In this document: positions 24,656 to 32,987 of the stretch, piece after piece | Numbering within the stretch: position 1 is the first letter of the stretch | How the letters are laid out: the number at the start of each line of letters is the position of its first letter | Assembly: GCA_964559295.1 (NCBI GenBank) | Contig: CAZLGO010000004.1 | Span: 1 to 36,171 of the forward strand | Length of the DNA: 36,171 nt | Direction: 5' to 3' | From: CAZLGO01 sp964559295 | Lineage (GTDB): Archaea > Methanobacteriota > Methanobacteria > Methanobacteriales > Methanobacteriaceae | Made by a program: the position numbers and the translations under genes | The notes under the pieces: generated by a model | The model's database searches: none | The model's input: only the letters and a program-made list of their open reading frames with translations | What the model was told of the DNA's origin: nothing

Positions 24656-24745
24656 AAGCTTGCTCTTGGCAGGATTCTTGAGAGAGTGATTAATGTTATG
24701 GGATCACATGGAATATAACAATTCAATCTAATCGGAGGTTAAAAC

Positions 24746-25198
24746 ATGGAAGAAGAATTCAAATACATGGTTCGTATTGCCAGAAAAGACATAGATGGTA
24801 ATAAAACGATCAAAAATGCCATAAAAAGTATAAAAGGCATAGGAGAAGGATTATCAAGAGCCATAACCCTCACGATGGGTTATGATTTAAACAAAAAAAT
24901 TGGATATCTATCTGACGATGAACTTTCAAAGGTTGAAGAAGCTGTAAAGGATCCAAAAAGTCTTGGTATCCCAGCTTGGATGTTAAACAGACGAAACGAT
25001 TATAGAACTGGCAAAACATCCCATCTGATCGAATCTGATCTTCTAATGTGTTTGAGAGATGATATAAACAGAATGAAGAAAATAAGAAGTTATAAAGGAA
25101 GGAGACATGAACTTGGACTCCCGGTTAGGGGTCAAAGAACAAGATCAACTTTTAGGAAAGGACAATCCGTAGGAGTTAAAAGAAGAAGGAGACAATAA
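24746..25198 (+). CDS. rps13: 30S ribosomal protein uS13 (150 aa)
   Basis: Head protein contacting P-site tRNA. MVRIARKDIDGNKTIKNAIKSIKGIGEGLSRAI and the C-terminal YKGRRHELGLPVRGQRTRSTFRKG are diagnostic. CGGAGGT precedes the ATG by 6-8 nt. It opens the second ribosomal block (uS13-uS4-uS11-RpoD). Confidence 0.97.
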   Translation: MEEEFKYMVRIARKDIDGNKTIKNAIKSIKGIGEGLSRAITLTMGYDLNKKIGYLSDDELSKVEEAVKDPKSLGIPAWMLNRRNDYRTGKTSHLIESDLLMCLRDDINRMKKIRSYKGRRHELGLPVRGQRTRSTFRKGQSVGVKRRRRQ

Positions 25199-25199
25199 C

Positions 25200-25724
25200 A
25201 TGGGACATCCAAAAAAAGCAAGAAAAAAATATGATACACCGCCGCATCCATGGAACGCAACCAGAATAAAAGAAGAAAATGAACTCGTGAAAAAATATGG
25301 TTTGAAGAATAAAAGGGAACTGTGGAAAGCTGAAACTATGGTGAAAAGGTACAGAAGGCAAGCAAGATATCTTTTAGGGACACCAAGCGAACAGACAACC
25401 AAAGAAAGACTACAACTTCTGGATCATCTTGTAAGAATTGGTATTTTTGGGGAGGATGCACACCTTGAAGATGTCCTGAATCTTAATGTTGAAGATGTTT
25501 TAAAAAGAAGATTACAGACCATAGTACATGAGAGGGGACTTGCTAAAACCCCAAAACAAGCACGACTTTTTGTTGTTCATGGTCACATTGCTCTTGATGG
25601 GAGGAAGATCGATGCACCGAGTTACCTTGTCAAAAAGGATGAGGAGGATCTTGTAGGATTTTACCCATCTTCTCCTATGAGGAAGTATCAAAAAGAGGAA
25701 ACTGAGGGAAAGATTAAGGAATAG
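25200..25724 (+). CDS. rps4: 30S ribosomal protein uS4 (174 aa)
   Basis: Primary 16S-binding protein. MGHPKKARKKYDTPPHPWNATRI and an S4 domain with RRLQTIVHERGLAKTPKQARLFVVHGHIALDGRKIDAPSYLV. The archaeal form lacks the N-terminal zinc ribbon of bacteria. AAGGAGA at the uS13 end is the ribosome binding site. Confidence 0.97.
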   Translation: MGHPKKARKKYDTPPHPWNATRIKEENELVKKYGLKNKRELWKAETMVKRYRRQARYLLGTPSEQTTKERLQLLDHLVRIGIFGEDAHLEDVLNLNVEDVLKRRLQTIVHERGLAKTPKQARLFVVHGHIALDGRKIDAPSYLVKKDEEDLVGFYPSSPMRKYQKEETEGKIKE

Positions 25725-25735
25725 AAGGTGATAAA

Positions 25736-26128
25736 ATGGCAGAAAAGGAAAAATGGGGCATAGCTAACATTTATTCATCTTTCAACAACACCATAATAAC
25801 CATAACAGACATAACAGGGGCGGAAACCATCACAAAGTGGTCTGGTGGAAGGGTTGTAAGGGCTGATAGGGAAGAATCATCCCCATTTGCAGCTATGGAA
25901 GCAGCTACAAGAGCAGCAGAGGATATAAAGGAGAAGGGAATAGTTGGAGTACATATAAAAGTAAGGGCACCTGGTGGAAATGGGCCAAGAACTCCAGGAC
26001 CTGGTGCACAAGCAGCAATAAGAGCTCTTGCAAGAGCAGGTATCAAAATAGGGAAAATTGAAGATGTTACTCCAATCCCACACGATGGTACAAAGAGATC
26101 AGGAGGTAAGAGGGGGAGAAGAGTCTAA
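25736..26128 (+). CDS. rps11: 30S ribosomal protein uS11 (130 aa)
   Basis: Platform protein. WGIANIYSSFNNTIITITDITGAETITKWSGGRVVRADREESSPFAAM and the C-terminal DVTPIPHDGTKRSGGKRGRRV are diagnostic. GAAGGTGAT precedes the start. The TAATG stop overlaps rpoD by one base. Confidence 0.98.
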   Translation: MAEKEKWGIANIYSSFNNTIITITDITGAETITKWSGGRVVRADREESSPFAAMEAATRAAEDIKEKGIVGVHIKVRAPGGNGPRTPGPGAQAAIRALARAGIKIGKIEDVTPIPHDGTKRSGGKRGRRV

Positions 26129-26922
26129 TGAAAACGGATATAATAAAAAAGAACAAAGAAGAGCTGATATTTACAATCCAAGATGAGGATGTATCATTTG
26201 TTAATGCCATAAGAAGGACCTGTATTATGGAAGTTCCTACGATGGCAATTGAAAGGGTTGAAATATACAAAAATGATTCAAATTTGTTCGATGAGGTTTT
26301 AGCCCATAGATTAGGATTACTTCCATTGACAACCAATTTGGAATCATTTGTATTTCCTGATGAATGTGATTGTGAGGATCATTGTCCAAAATGCAGCGTA
26401 TCATTTGTTATAAGAGAGAAAGGTCCAAAGGTTATCTACTCAAAGGATTTAAATCCAACAGATCCCCAGATAAAACCTGTGCATGAAAACATACCGCTTG
26501 TAAAGTTAGAAGAAAATCAAGAGATTGAACTTGAGGCAATTGCACAGCTTGGAGTAGGATTAGAGCATGCGAAATGGCAACCTACAACAGCATGTGCCTA
26601 TAAATATTATCCCCTCATTACAATTGATGAGACTTGTGAAGCTTGCAGAAAATGTGAGGAGGAGTGTCCAAGAGGTATATTAAAATTAGATGAAGCTAAA
26701 AGTAAGATGACGGTCGTAGATCTTGAGGAGTGTCGTATGTGTAAGACCTGCATGAAGGTCTGTGAAGTTGGAGCAATTGACGTTGGAACCCAAGAAGGCA
26801 AGTTCATATTTAAGATTGAGACAGATGGATCATTGCCTCCAGAAGGTGTTTTAATGAGAGCCTGCGATGTTTTATCAAAAAAATCTGAAAAAATTATAAC
26901 TTTTTGTAAAGGAGGAAGTTAA
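26128..26922 (+). CDS. rpoD: RNA polymerase subunit D (Rpo3) with two [4Fe-4S] motifs (264 aa)
   Basis: Alpha/Rpb3-type assembly platform of archaeal RNA polymerase, pairing with subunit L. DVSFVNAIRRTCIMEVPTMAIERVEIYKN and FDEVLAHRLGLLPLTT mark the dimerisation domain. An inserted ferredoxin-like domain (about 165-216) keeps all eight ligands: C170/C173/C176/C180 and C202/C205/C208/C212. Another cysteine set, C80, C82, C86, C89, lies before it. Many archaeal RpoD proteins have lost some of these; here both clusters look intact. Overlap with uS11 and abutment with eL18 imply strict coexpression. Confidence 0.96.
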   Translation: MKTDIIKKNKEELIFTIQDEDVSFVNAIRRTCIMEVPTMAIERVEIYKNDSNLFDEVLAHRLGLLPLTTNLESFVFPDECDCEDHCPKCSVSFVIREKGPKVIYSKDLNPTDPQIKPVHENIPLVKLEENQEIELEAIAQLGVGLEHAKWQPTTACAYKYYPLITIDETCEACRKCEEECPRGILKLDEAKSKMTVVDLEECRMCKTCMKVCEVGAIDVGTQEGKFIFKIETDGSLPPEGVLMRACDVLSKKSEKIITFCKGGS

Positions 26923-27285
26923 ATGGCAAAACTTACAAAGACCAATCCAAATCTTATTCAACTCATAAATCATCTTAAAGAGAAATCATACAAAGAGAAC
27001 GCCCCTATATGGAAAGATGTTGCAAAAAGGCTTGAGAGACCAACAAGAAGAAAAGCACAAGTTAATATCTCAAAGATAAATAGACATTCTAATGACGATG
27101 AGATGGTTCTGGTTCCAGGTAAGGTCTTGGGAAGCGGTAATTTAGGTCATAAGGTTTATGTTGCTGCATTAAGCTTCTCAAAGAATGCAGAAGAGAAAAT
27201 AGAAACTGTTGGTGGAGAATGTTTAAATATTTATGAGCTTCTTGAGAGAAATCCAAAGGGAAGCAAAATAAGGATAATTGAGTAA
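26923..27285 (+). CDS. rpl18e: 50S ribosomal protein eL18 (120 aa)
   Basis: KTNPNLIQLINHLKEKSYKENAPIWKDVAKRLERPTRRKAQVNISKI and VLVPGKVLGSGNLGHKVYVAALSFS are diagnostic of archaeal L18e. GGAGGAAG inside the end of rpoD is the ribosome binding site; start abuts the rpoD stop. Confidence 0.97.
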   Translation: MAKLTKTNPNLIQLINHLKEKSYKENAPIWKDVAKRLERPTRRKAQVNISKINRHSNDDEMVLVPGKVLGSGNLGHKVYVAALSFSKNAEEKIETVGGECLNIYELLERNPKGSKIRIIE

Positions 27286-27333
27286 ACAGCAGAACAATTA
27301 ATTTTAATATTCTTTAAAACTGGAGGTAGTTGC

Positions 27334-27762
27334 ATGATCATAAATGGAGAAAATCAAATTTTAGGTAGGCTTGCGAGTATTGTAAGCAAAAAACTTCTTG
27401 AAGGAGAGGACATAGTGATTGTTAATGCTGAGAAGATTGTAGTATCAGGTTCAAGGGAGTGGACATTTAAAAAATATAAACAAAGAATTGACAGAACCAG
27501 TATTTCAAATCCAAGAAGGATGGGACCTAAGTATCCAAAAAGGCCTGATGATATCTTCAGAAGGACCGTAAGGGGCATGTTACCTTACAAAAAAACAAAG
27601 GGTAGAGAAGCGTTTAGAAGGCTTAAGGTCTTTATAGGGATACCACAGGATCTTGATGAAGACAAGATCCTTAAAGTACCCGAAGCTGATGCAAGAGGTC
27701 TTATGAGAGGTATTAAACTTGGAGAAATTTCAAAGTTTCTCGGATCGAAGTATGAGGTATAA
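27334..27762 (+). CDS. rpl13: 50S ribosomal protein uL13 (142 aa)
   Basis: MIINGENQILGRLASIVSKKLLEGEDIVIVNAEKIVVSG and GPKYPKRPDDIFRRTVRGMLPYKKTKGREAFRRLKVFIG are diagnostic. CTGGAGGT precedes the start. uS9 follows after two bases. Confidence 0.97.
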   Translation: MIINGENQILGRLASIVSKKLLEGEDIVIVNAEKIVVSGSREWTFKKYKQRIDRTSISNPRRMGPKYPKRPDDIFRRTVRGMLPYKKTKGREAFRRLKVFIGIPQDLDEDKILKVPEADARGLMRGIKLGEISKFLGSKYEV

Positions 27763-27764
27763 TT

Positions 27765-28166
27765 ATGAAAAAGGTAATTCATACAAGTGGCAAAAGAAAA
27801 ACTGCAATTGCAAGAGGAATATTCAAAAAAGGAAAAGGAAGAGTTAGGATAAATAAACGTCCAATAGAGCTTTATGATCCAGAACTTGCAAGACTTAAGA
27901 TAACAGAACCTATTGTGCTTGCTGGTGATCTTACAAATGATATTGATATAGATGTTAAAGTCAAAGGCGGGGGAGTTATGGGACAAGCAGATGCAGCTCG
28001 TATGGTTATAGCAAGAGGGCTTATCCAGTGGACAGCAGATATGGAATTGAAGGAGAAGTTTATCCAATACGATAGAACAATGCTTGTGGGAGACCCTCGA
28101 AGATCAGAACCAAAAAAATATGGTGGAAGAGGAGCAAGAGCAAGAAGGCAGAAAAGTTACAGATGA
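27765..28166 (+). CDS. rps9: 30S ribosomal protein uS9 (133 aa)
   Basis: VIHTSGKRKTAIARGIFKKGKGRVRINKRPIELY and the C-terminal GDPRRSEPKKYGGRGARARRQKSYR, whose tail reaches the P-site, are diagnostic. Only a short gap separates it from uL13 and RpoN (4 nt). Confidence 0.97.
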   Translation: MKKVIHTSGKRKTAIARGIFKKGKGRVRINKRPIELYDPELARLKITEPIVLAGDLTNDIDIDVKVKGGGVMGQADAARMVIARGLIQWTADMELKEKFIQYDRTMLVGDPRRSEPKKYGGRGARARRQKSYR

Positions 28167-28170
28167 TGAT

Positions 28171-28338
28171 ATGATTCCCATAAGATGTTTAAGTTGTGGT
28201 AAGGTAATATCAGCCTACTTTGAGGAATATGAAGAGAGAGTAAAGGATGGACAAAACCCAAAAGAAGTTCTTGACGATCTTGGGGTTACAAGATACTGTT
28301 GTAGAAGGATGTTGATATCCCATGTTGAGATTTGGTAA
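28171..28338 (+). CDS. rpoN: RNA polymerase subunit N (Rpo10, 55 aa)
   Basis: Zinc-bundle subunit equivalent to Rpb10. MIPIRCLSCGKVISAYFEEY and YCCRRMLISH give the C6-x2-C9...C43-C44 site that defines the family. ATG 28171 is the proper start; a longer frame from 28084 lies inside uS9. The stop is immediately followed by the first base of tRNA-Pro. Confidence 0.97.
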   Translation: MIPIRCLSCGKVISAYFEEYEERVKDGQNPKEVLDDLGVTRYCCRRMLISHVEIW

Positions 28339-28428
<90 letters not shown>

Positions 28429-28433
28429 TCTGA

Positions 28434-28479
28434 CAACCTTTTAGAAAAAGGTTGATCAAAACAACTTTAATAAAGGTTG
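28434..28479 (+). repeat. Intergenic hairpin element, two-module copy
   Basis: CAACCTTTT/AAAAGGTTG with AGA loop, 9 bp perfect (28434-28454), then ATCAAAA, then CAACTTT/AAGGTTG with one G.U pair (28462-28479). Modules II and III are absent. It lies between tRNA-Pro and rpoK and ends about 7 nt before the rpoK Shine-Dalgarno GGAGGAG. Confidence 0.72.
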
Positions 28480-28496
28480 ATTTTAGGAGGAGTAAT

Positions 28497-28667
28497 ATGC
28501 CAAAAAAACTTACAAGATTTGAAAAGGCAAGGATAATTGGTGCAAGGGCTCTTCAGTTGTCAATGGGAGCAAAACCATTGGTTGATGTGCCAGAATCTTT
28601 TGATCCAATAGACATTGCAACTTTGGAGTTCAAAAAGAGCGTAATTCCTCTTGATATTAAAAAATAA
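28497..28667 (+). CDS. rpoK: RNA polymerase subunit K (Rpo6, 56 aa)
   Basis: Omega/Rpb6 homologue. PKKLTRFEKARIIGARALQLSMGAKPLVDVPE and the ending VIPLDIKK are diagnostic. ATG 28497 has AGGAGGAG 5-8 nt upstream; an earlier in-frame start at 28452 would lie in the hairpin element. Confidence 0.97.
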   Translation: MPKKLTRFEKARIIGARALQLSMGAKPLVDVPESFDPIDIATLEFKKSVIPLDIKK

Positions 28668-28693
28668 TGCTTTTTTCAAAAAGAGGTGTTTAT

Positions 28694-29947
28694 GTGAATA
28701 GTGTTATTGAGGATGTCCATGTAAGAAAGATCTTGGATAGCAGAGGAAATCCCACCATAGAAGTAGATGTTATAACATGGAATGGTTTTGGAAGGGCTGC
28801 AGCTCCAAGCGGTGCAAGTACTGGGGCTCGTGAGGTTGTTGCATTTCCAGAGGGAGGTGTTGATAAAATAATAGGTGAAGTTGAGGATATAATCTCATCT
28901 GAGCTTATTGGAATGGATGCAGAAGATTTAAATGATATAGATATGCTATTGGAAGAGATAGACGGTACAGAAGACTTATCAGCATTGGGAGGTAATACAA
29001 TAGTTGCAGTTTCCATGGCTACTGCAAAGGCTGCTGCATCATCATACAACATACCTTTGTATAGATTTCTGGGTGGAAATATGTGCAATGAACTCCCTTA
29101 TCCTCTTGGAAATATGATAAATGGAGGAGCACATGCTGGTAAAAACGCGCCAGATATACAAGAGTTTTTAGCTATTCCTATTGGTGCTCAAAATATCATT
29201 GAAGCTGTTTTTGCAAATTCAAATGTTCACAAGAAGATCAGGGATTTCGTACAAGCCAAAGACCCTTTATTTACTGGCGGAAAGGGAGATGAGGGTGGTT
29301 GGGCACCAAATCTATCAAACTACGATGCACTGGAAATCCTAACAAAAGCATGTGAAGAGGTAAGTGACGAGATGGGGATTGAAATAAAACCATCACTTGA
29401 TATAGCAGCAAGTGAACTTTGGGATGATTCAAAGAAAGAATATATATACGATAAAGAAAATATCAGTAAAAGTTCACACGAGCAGATAGATTTTATTGAA
29501 GATCTCATAAAAACTTACGATCTTTTCTTTGTGGAAGACCCTCTGCACGAAAATGACTTTGAAGGATTCGCAGAGCTTACTAAAAAGGTTGGAAATAGAT
29601 GCATCATATGTGGTGATGATATCTTTGTAACAAACGCAGATATACTCGCCAAAGGGATAAAAATAGGAGCTGCAAATGCAATTATCATAAAACCCAATCA
29701 GATAGGAACTTTGAGTGACACCTATAAAACAGTTAAACTCGCGAAAGATAACAAATACATTCCGGTTGTTTCACATCGTTCTGGTGAAACAACAGATGAG
29801 ACAATAGCTCACTTAGCAGTTGCGTTTTCATGCCCTATGATAAAAACAGGGGTTTTAGGCGGTGAGAGAATAGCAAAACTTAACGAACTTATCAGAATTG
29901 AAGAAGAAATTCCAAATTCAAGAATGGCGAAAGTAGGGAGAAATTGA
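28694..29947 (+). CDS. eno: Enolase (417 aa)
   Basis: Interconverts 2-phosphoglycerate and phosphoenolpyruvate. VRKILDSRGNPTIEVDV, the loop PSGASTGAREVVAFPEG, metal ligands around SLDIAASE, FFVEDPLHE and GDDIFVTN, the catalytic Lys in IIKPNQIGT, and SHRSGETTD are all present. I favour GTG 28694 with AGAGGTG 5 nt upstream, giving the family-like start MNSVIEDVHVRKILDSRG; ATG 28667, overlapping the rpoK stop, would add nine residues. eno after rpoK and before uS2 is the common euryarchaeal order. Confidence 0.95.
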   Translation: MNSVIEDVHVRKILDSRGNPTIEVDVITWNGFGRAAAPSGASTGAREVVAFPEGGVDKIIGEVEDIISSELIGMDAEDLNDIDMLLEEIDGTEDLSALGGNTIVAVSMATAKAAASSYNIPLYRFLGGNMCNELPYPLGNMINGGAHAGKNAPDIQEFLAIPIGAQNIIEAVFANSNVHKKIRDFVQAKDPLFTGGKGDEGGWAPNLSNYDALEILTKACEEVSDEMGIEIKPSLDIAASELWDDSKKEYIYDKENISKSSHEQIDFIEDLIKTYDLFFVEDPLHENDFEGFAELTKKVGNRCIICGDDIFVTNADILAKGIKIGAANAIIIKPNQIGTLSDTYKTVKLAKDNKYIPVVSHRSGETTDETIAHLAVAFSCPMIKTGVLGGERIAKLNELIRIEEEIPNSRMAKVGRN

Positions 29948-29948
29948 T

Positions 29949-30140
29949 ATGTCCAAAATAATCATTGATTATGAAAAATGTGAAGGCGCAGATTGTGGAG
30001 AATGTGCAGATGTCTGCCCTATGGAAATCCTTGTGATAGAGGGTGACAAGATAGTAGTGCAACATCCAGAAGAATGTAATTTATGCGAAGTTTGCATGGA
30101 TCTTTGCCCTAACGAGGCGATAACAGTAAAAGAAGATTGA
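29949..30140 (+). CDS. Small 2[4Fe-4S] ferredoxin (63 aa)
   Basis: Soluble electron carrier. First cluster motif C11-x4-C16-x2-C19-x3-C23-P has a wider first spacing than the classic C-x2-C; the second, C43-x2-C46-x2-C49-x3-C53-P, is standard. GGGAGA lies about 9-10 nt before the ATG. Such small ferredoxins between eno and uS2 occur in some euryarchaea; the redox partner is not evident. Confidence 0.92.
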   Translation: MSKIIIDYEKCEGADCGECADVCPMEILVIEGDKIVVQHPEECNLCEVCMDLCPNEAITVKED

Positions 30141-30156
30141 TTGAAGGGGTGATAGG

Positions 30157-30753
30157 TTGTCAGAACTTTTAATTCCATTGGACAAGTATTTAGCAGCTGG
30201 TTTACACATTGGAACTCAACAGAAAACTGGAGACATGGAACATTACATCTACAGGGTAAGATCAGATGGTTTGTATGTTTTGGATGTAAGAAAAACCAAC
30301 GATAGGATCATGGCAGTTGGGAAGTTCCTTGCAAAGTTTGATCCAGATGATATATTGGTTGTTTCAACAAGACAATATGGTCAAGCGCCTGTTAGAAGAT
30401 TTGGAGAAGTTATTGGAGCAAAAACTATCCCTGGAAGATTCATACCAGGAACATTAACTAACCCAAATTACGCTGGATTCATAGAACCAAAGGTGCTTGT
30501 AGTCACAGACCCAAGATCAGATTCCCAGGCTATTGTCGAAGCAAAACAGATCGGGATACCTGTTGTTGCGTTGTGCGATACAGAAAATCTCCTTGGGAAT
30601 GTAGATATTGCCCTACCAGTAAACAACAAAGGTAGAAAAGCTATCGCATTAGTTTATTGGTTACTTGCAAGGCAGATCTTAAAAGAAAAGGGCGTTTTAG
30701 GTGAGGATGAAGAATTTGAGGTCTCACCAGCAGAATTTGAGCTGAAAATATGA
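30157..30753 (+). CDS. rps2: 30S ribosomal protein uS2 (198 aa)
   Basis: Small-subunit surface protein. YLAAGLHIGTQQKTGDMEHYIYRVRSDGLYVLDVRKTNDRI and PGRFIPGTLTNPNYAGFIEPKVLVVTDPRSDSQAI are diagnostic of the archaeal form. The start is TTG at 30157 with GGGGTGA about 5 nt upstream; no ATG is available before the conserved region. Confidence 0.96.
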   Translation: MSELLIPLDKYLAAGLHIGTQQKTGDMEHYIYRVRSDGLYVLDVRKTNDRIMAVGKFLAKFDPDDILVVSTRQYGQAPVRRFGEVIGAKTIPGRFIPGTLTNPNYAGFIEPKVLVVTDPRSDSQAIVEAKQIGIPVVALCDTENLLGNVDIALPVNNKGRKAIALVYWLLARQILKEKGVLGEDEEFEVSPAEFELKI

Positions 30754-30771
30754 GAGGAATTGATTCCATTT

Positions 30772-30873
30772 CGACTACCCTTTAGGTGGGTTGATCCAAA
30801 AAAACTTTTAGAAGAAATTCACAAAATGCAGGCGACCGAAGCTTGTCTTTTGATCAACCTTTATTAAAGGTTG
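30772..30873 (+). repeat. Intergenic hairpin element, forward orientation
   Basis: ACCC/GGGT remnant of module I (about 30776-30790), the shared linker TTGATCCAAA, a degenerate module II (AACTTTTAGAAGAAATTCAC, similar to 21712-21731), GGCGA/TTGTC (module III weakened to two G.U pairs, 30831-30847), TTTTGATC, and module IV CAACCTTTATTAAAGGTTG (30855-30873). It lies between uS2 and the MEMO gene and ends 17 nt before the next start. Confidence 0.78.
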
Positions 30874-30889
30874 GATAGCAGGTGGTTTT

Positions 30890-31732
30890 ATGATAAGAAA
30901 GCCTGCGGTTGCAGGAGCTTTTTATGAAAGCGATCCTGATTCTCTAAATGAGAGGATTAGATGGTGTTTTGAACATAAATTAGGCCCTGGAAAGCTTCCA
31001 GATGAAGTTGGAAATAAAAGAAAAATAAAAGGAGTTGTAGCTCCCCATGCAGGTTACATGTATTCTGGACCTGTTGCTGCACATTCATACTATGAAATAG
31101 CAAAAGATGGTTTTCCAGAAACCTTCGTGGTTTTGTGTCCCAATCATACAGGACTGGGATCTGGTGTTTCAATCATGATTGAGGGAAAATGGCAAACTCC
31201 TCTTGGAGCTGTTGAAATAGATAGGGAATTTGCAGAAAAGTTAACAGCGACTACAGACATCATAGATCCCAATCCAGAAGCCCATATTCAAGAACACAGC
31301 TGCGAGGTACAAGTTCCATTCTTACAGTATTTCAGCAAAGATTTCAAGATAATTCCCATATGTATGTGGATGCAAGATCTTGATACAGCTTATGAGCTTG
31401 GCATTTCAATTTCAAAGGCCGCAGAAGAACTCGGAATAGATGTCATTGTAATTGCAAGCTCTGATTTTACCCATTACCAATCACAAGATGTTGCGTTTCA
31501 AAAGGACATGCAGGTTTTAGATGCAATAGAGGCAATGGATGAGAAGCTTATGATGAGGAGGGTTTCAGATCTTAATGTTACAATGTGTGGTTATGGTCCT
31601 GTAGCATCGACTATAGTTGCTGCAAAGGAACTTGGAGCCAGTAATGGAAAGATTATAAAATATGCAACAAGTGGAGATATAACCGGAGATTATTATTCTG
31701 TTGTTGGATATGCGTCAGTTGTGTTTTGGTAA
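30890..31732 (+). CDS. MEMO-family protein (AmmeMemoRadiSam system protein B, 280 aa)
   Basis: MIRKPAVAGAFYESDPDSL is the family start. Conserved histidines and acidic residues occur in VVAPHAGYMYSGPVAAHSYYEI, LCPNHTGLGSGVSIM, EHSCEVQVPFLQYF and SSDFTHYQ, the putative metal site of the dioxygenase-like fold. Human MEMO1 is a homologue; the archaeal biochemical role is not settled. GCAGGTGG precedes the start. No radical-SAM or AMMECR1 partner lies nearby. It stands between uS2 and the isoprenoid genes, a common euryarchaeal position. Confidence 0.92.
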   Translation: MIRKPAVAGAFYESDPDSLNERIRWCFEHKLGPGKLPDEVGNKRKIKGVVAPHAGYMYSGPVAAHSYYEIAKDGFPETFVVLCPNHTGLGSGVSIMIEGKWQTPLGAVEIDREFAEKLTATTDIIDPNPEAHIQEHSCEVQVPFLQYFSKDFKIIPICMWMQDLDTAYELGISISKAAEELGIDVIVIASSDFTHYQSQDVAFQKDMQVLDAIEAMDEKLMMRRVSDLNVTMCGYGPVASTIVAAKELGASNGKIIKYATSGDITGDYYSVVGYASVVFW

Positions 31733-31742
31733 GCAACCAGAG

Positions 31743-32012
31743 CTTATTTATCAAGCTTTTAGAGTAAGTTGATCAATAATCTTGAAGAAATGTTGAGATA
31801 AACATTTTTGTGAAGTTTGGAGACCATGTTTCCAAATTTGCTGAAGGATGCTCGGCAATTTTTCCTAAGAGTTCTTTGGATCAATCATTTGAACCGAAAT
31901 CAATTTATGAGCGAAAATTCAAAAAATTGAAAAACGAAGTTTTTCAGAGTTCGCACTTACGACATAAAGTCGATTCTGATTGTTACCTTTTGATCAAGTT
32001 TGTAAAGGTTGT
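31743..32012 (+). repeat. Long hairpin array between the MEMO gene and mevalonate kinase
   Basis: This 300-nt gap holds no credible gene. Visible stems: CTTA/TAAG ends (31743-31768), AAATGTT/AACATTT (31788-31807), TTTGGA/TCCAAA (31816-31836), TTGCTGA/TCGGCAA (31838-31858), TGAAAAAC/GTTTTTCA with a GAA loop (31928-31946) enclosed by GCGAA/TTCGC (31911-31915 with 31950-31954), and CGAC/GTCG (31960-31972). It ends with TTTTGATCAAG...AAAGGTTG, a degraded module IV, which links it to the other elements. The GAA-loop hairpin resembles that at 84-104. Confidence 0.65.
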
Positions 32013-32033
32013 TAGCTGTTGAAGGTGAATATT

Positions 32034-32987
32034 ATGCAAGTTGTAGCATCTGCCCCTGGAAAAGCAATTCTTTTTGGAGAACATGCTGTAGTATACGGCA
32101 AACCAGCAATTGCAATTGCAGTGGATAAAAGAGCGCGCGTGAAGATTTTGGAGCGGAATGATAATAAAATAAATGTTCATGTTAAAAATCTTAGGTTATC
32201 AGGTGATTTTAATTTAATTAATGGCAGGATATTTGCTAAAAAAGGAGAAACTGGTATCCTAAATTATATCGTAGAATCGATAAAGAAGGTACACGATGGT
32301 TCGGGAATAGATGTTGTAGTTGATATAGATATACCCATTGGCGCAGGACTTGGTTCTTCTGCAGCAGTCACTGTAGCAACGATTGCAGGTATTTTAAGAT
32401 TCAATGAAAAGGATCTATCAAAAGAACAAATAGCAAAATATGCTCACGAGGTTGAATTGAATGTTCAAGGTGTAGCAAGTCCTATTGATACAACTATAAG
32501 TACATATGGCGGTGCAGTTTACCTGTCAAAAGACGCTGAAAGTATCATACCCTTAGATATAAATTGGGATATACCACTTGTTATAGGATACACAGATGCG
32601 AGGGGCACGACAAGGGAACTTGTTGAAGCCGTAAGAAAAAAGAAAGAAGCTTATCCTGAAGTTGTAGATCCACTAATAGAATCTATTGGAATCATAACAG
32701 ATGAGGCAAAAAAAGCCCTCTTGCGAAAAGATAAAAGGATGATTGGGGAGCTTATGAACATAAATCATGGGCTTTTAGATGCTTTAGGGGTTAACACAAA
32801 AAATCTTTCTGATATGGTCTATCTTGCAAGGGACGCTGGAGCCTTAGGTTCAAAAATAACAGGAGCAGGCGGTGGAGGGAGTATCATAGCATACTGCCCC
32901 GATAAAATCAGTGAGGTATTTGCTGTTCTTGATGCTGTAGATCATGCCATTTTAGTAAAAATTTCAAAAAAAGGTGTCCTATTTTGA
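32034..32987 (+). CDS. mvk: Mevalonate kinase (317 aa)
   Basis: GHMP kinase forming 5-phosphomevalonate. ASAPGKAILFGEHAVVYGKPAIA at the start, ATP loop PIGAGLGSSAA (101-111), and GSKITGAGGGGSIIA near the C-terminus are the three GHMP motifs. I chose ATG 32034 with AAGGTGA 5 nt upstream; the TTG at 32019 is less likely. Its TGA overlaps the next ATG by one base. Confidence 0.95.
   Translation: MQVVASAPGKAILFGEHAVVYGKPAIAIAVDKRARVKILERNDNKINVHVKNLRLSGDFNLINGRIFAKKGETGILNYIVESIKKVHDGSGIDVVVDIDIPIGAGLGSSAAVTVATIAGILRFNEKDLSKEQIAKYAHEVELNVQGVASPIDTTISTYGGAVYLSKDAESIIPLDINWDIPLVIGYTDARGTTRELVEAVRKKKEAYPEVVDPLIESIGIITDEAKKALLRKDKRMIGELMNINHGLLDALGVNTKNLSDMVYLARDAGALGSKITGAGGGGSIIAYCPDKISEVFAVLDAVDHAILVKISKKGVLF

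Noticed and set aside
24640..24669. Second tRNA or tRNA pseudogene after tRNA-Ser
   Set aside because: Only the T-arm/acceptor segment is present, with no D or anticodon arms. It is better explained as a flanking duplication of the inserted element.
31810..32022. 70-codon frame across the MEMO-mvk spacer
   Set aside because: It runs through several stem-loops, has no ribosome binding site or recognisable motif, and overlaps the mvk leader. It is a chance frame in structured DNA.
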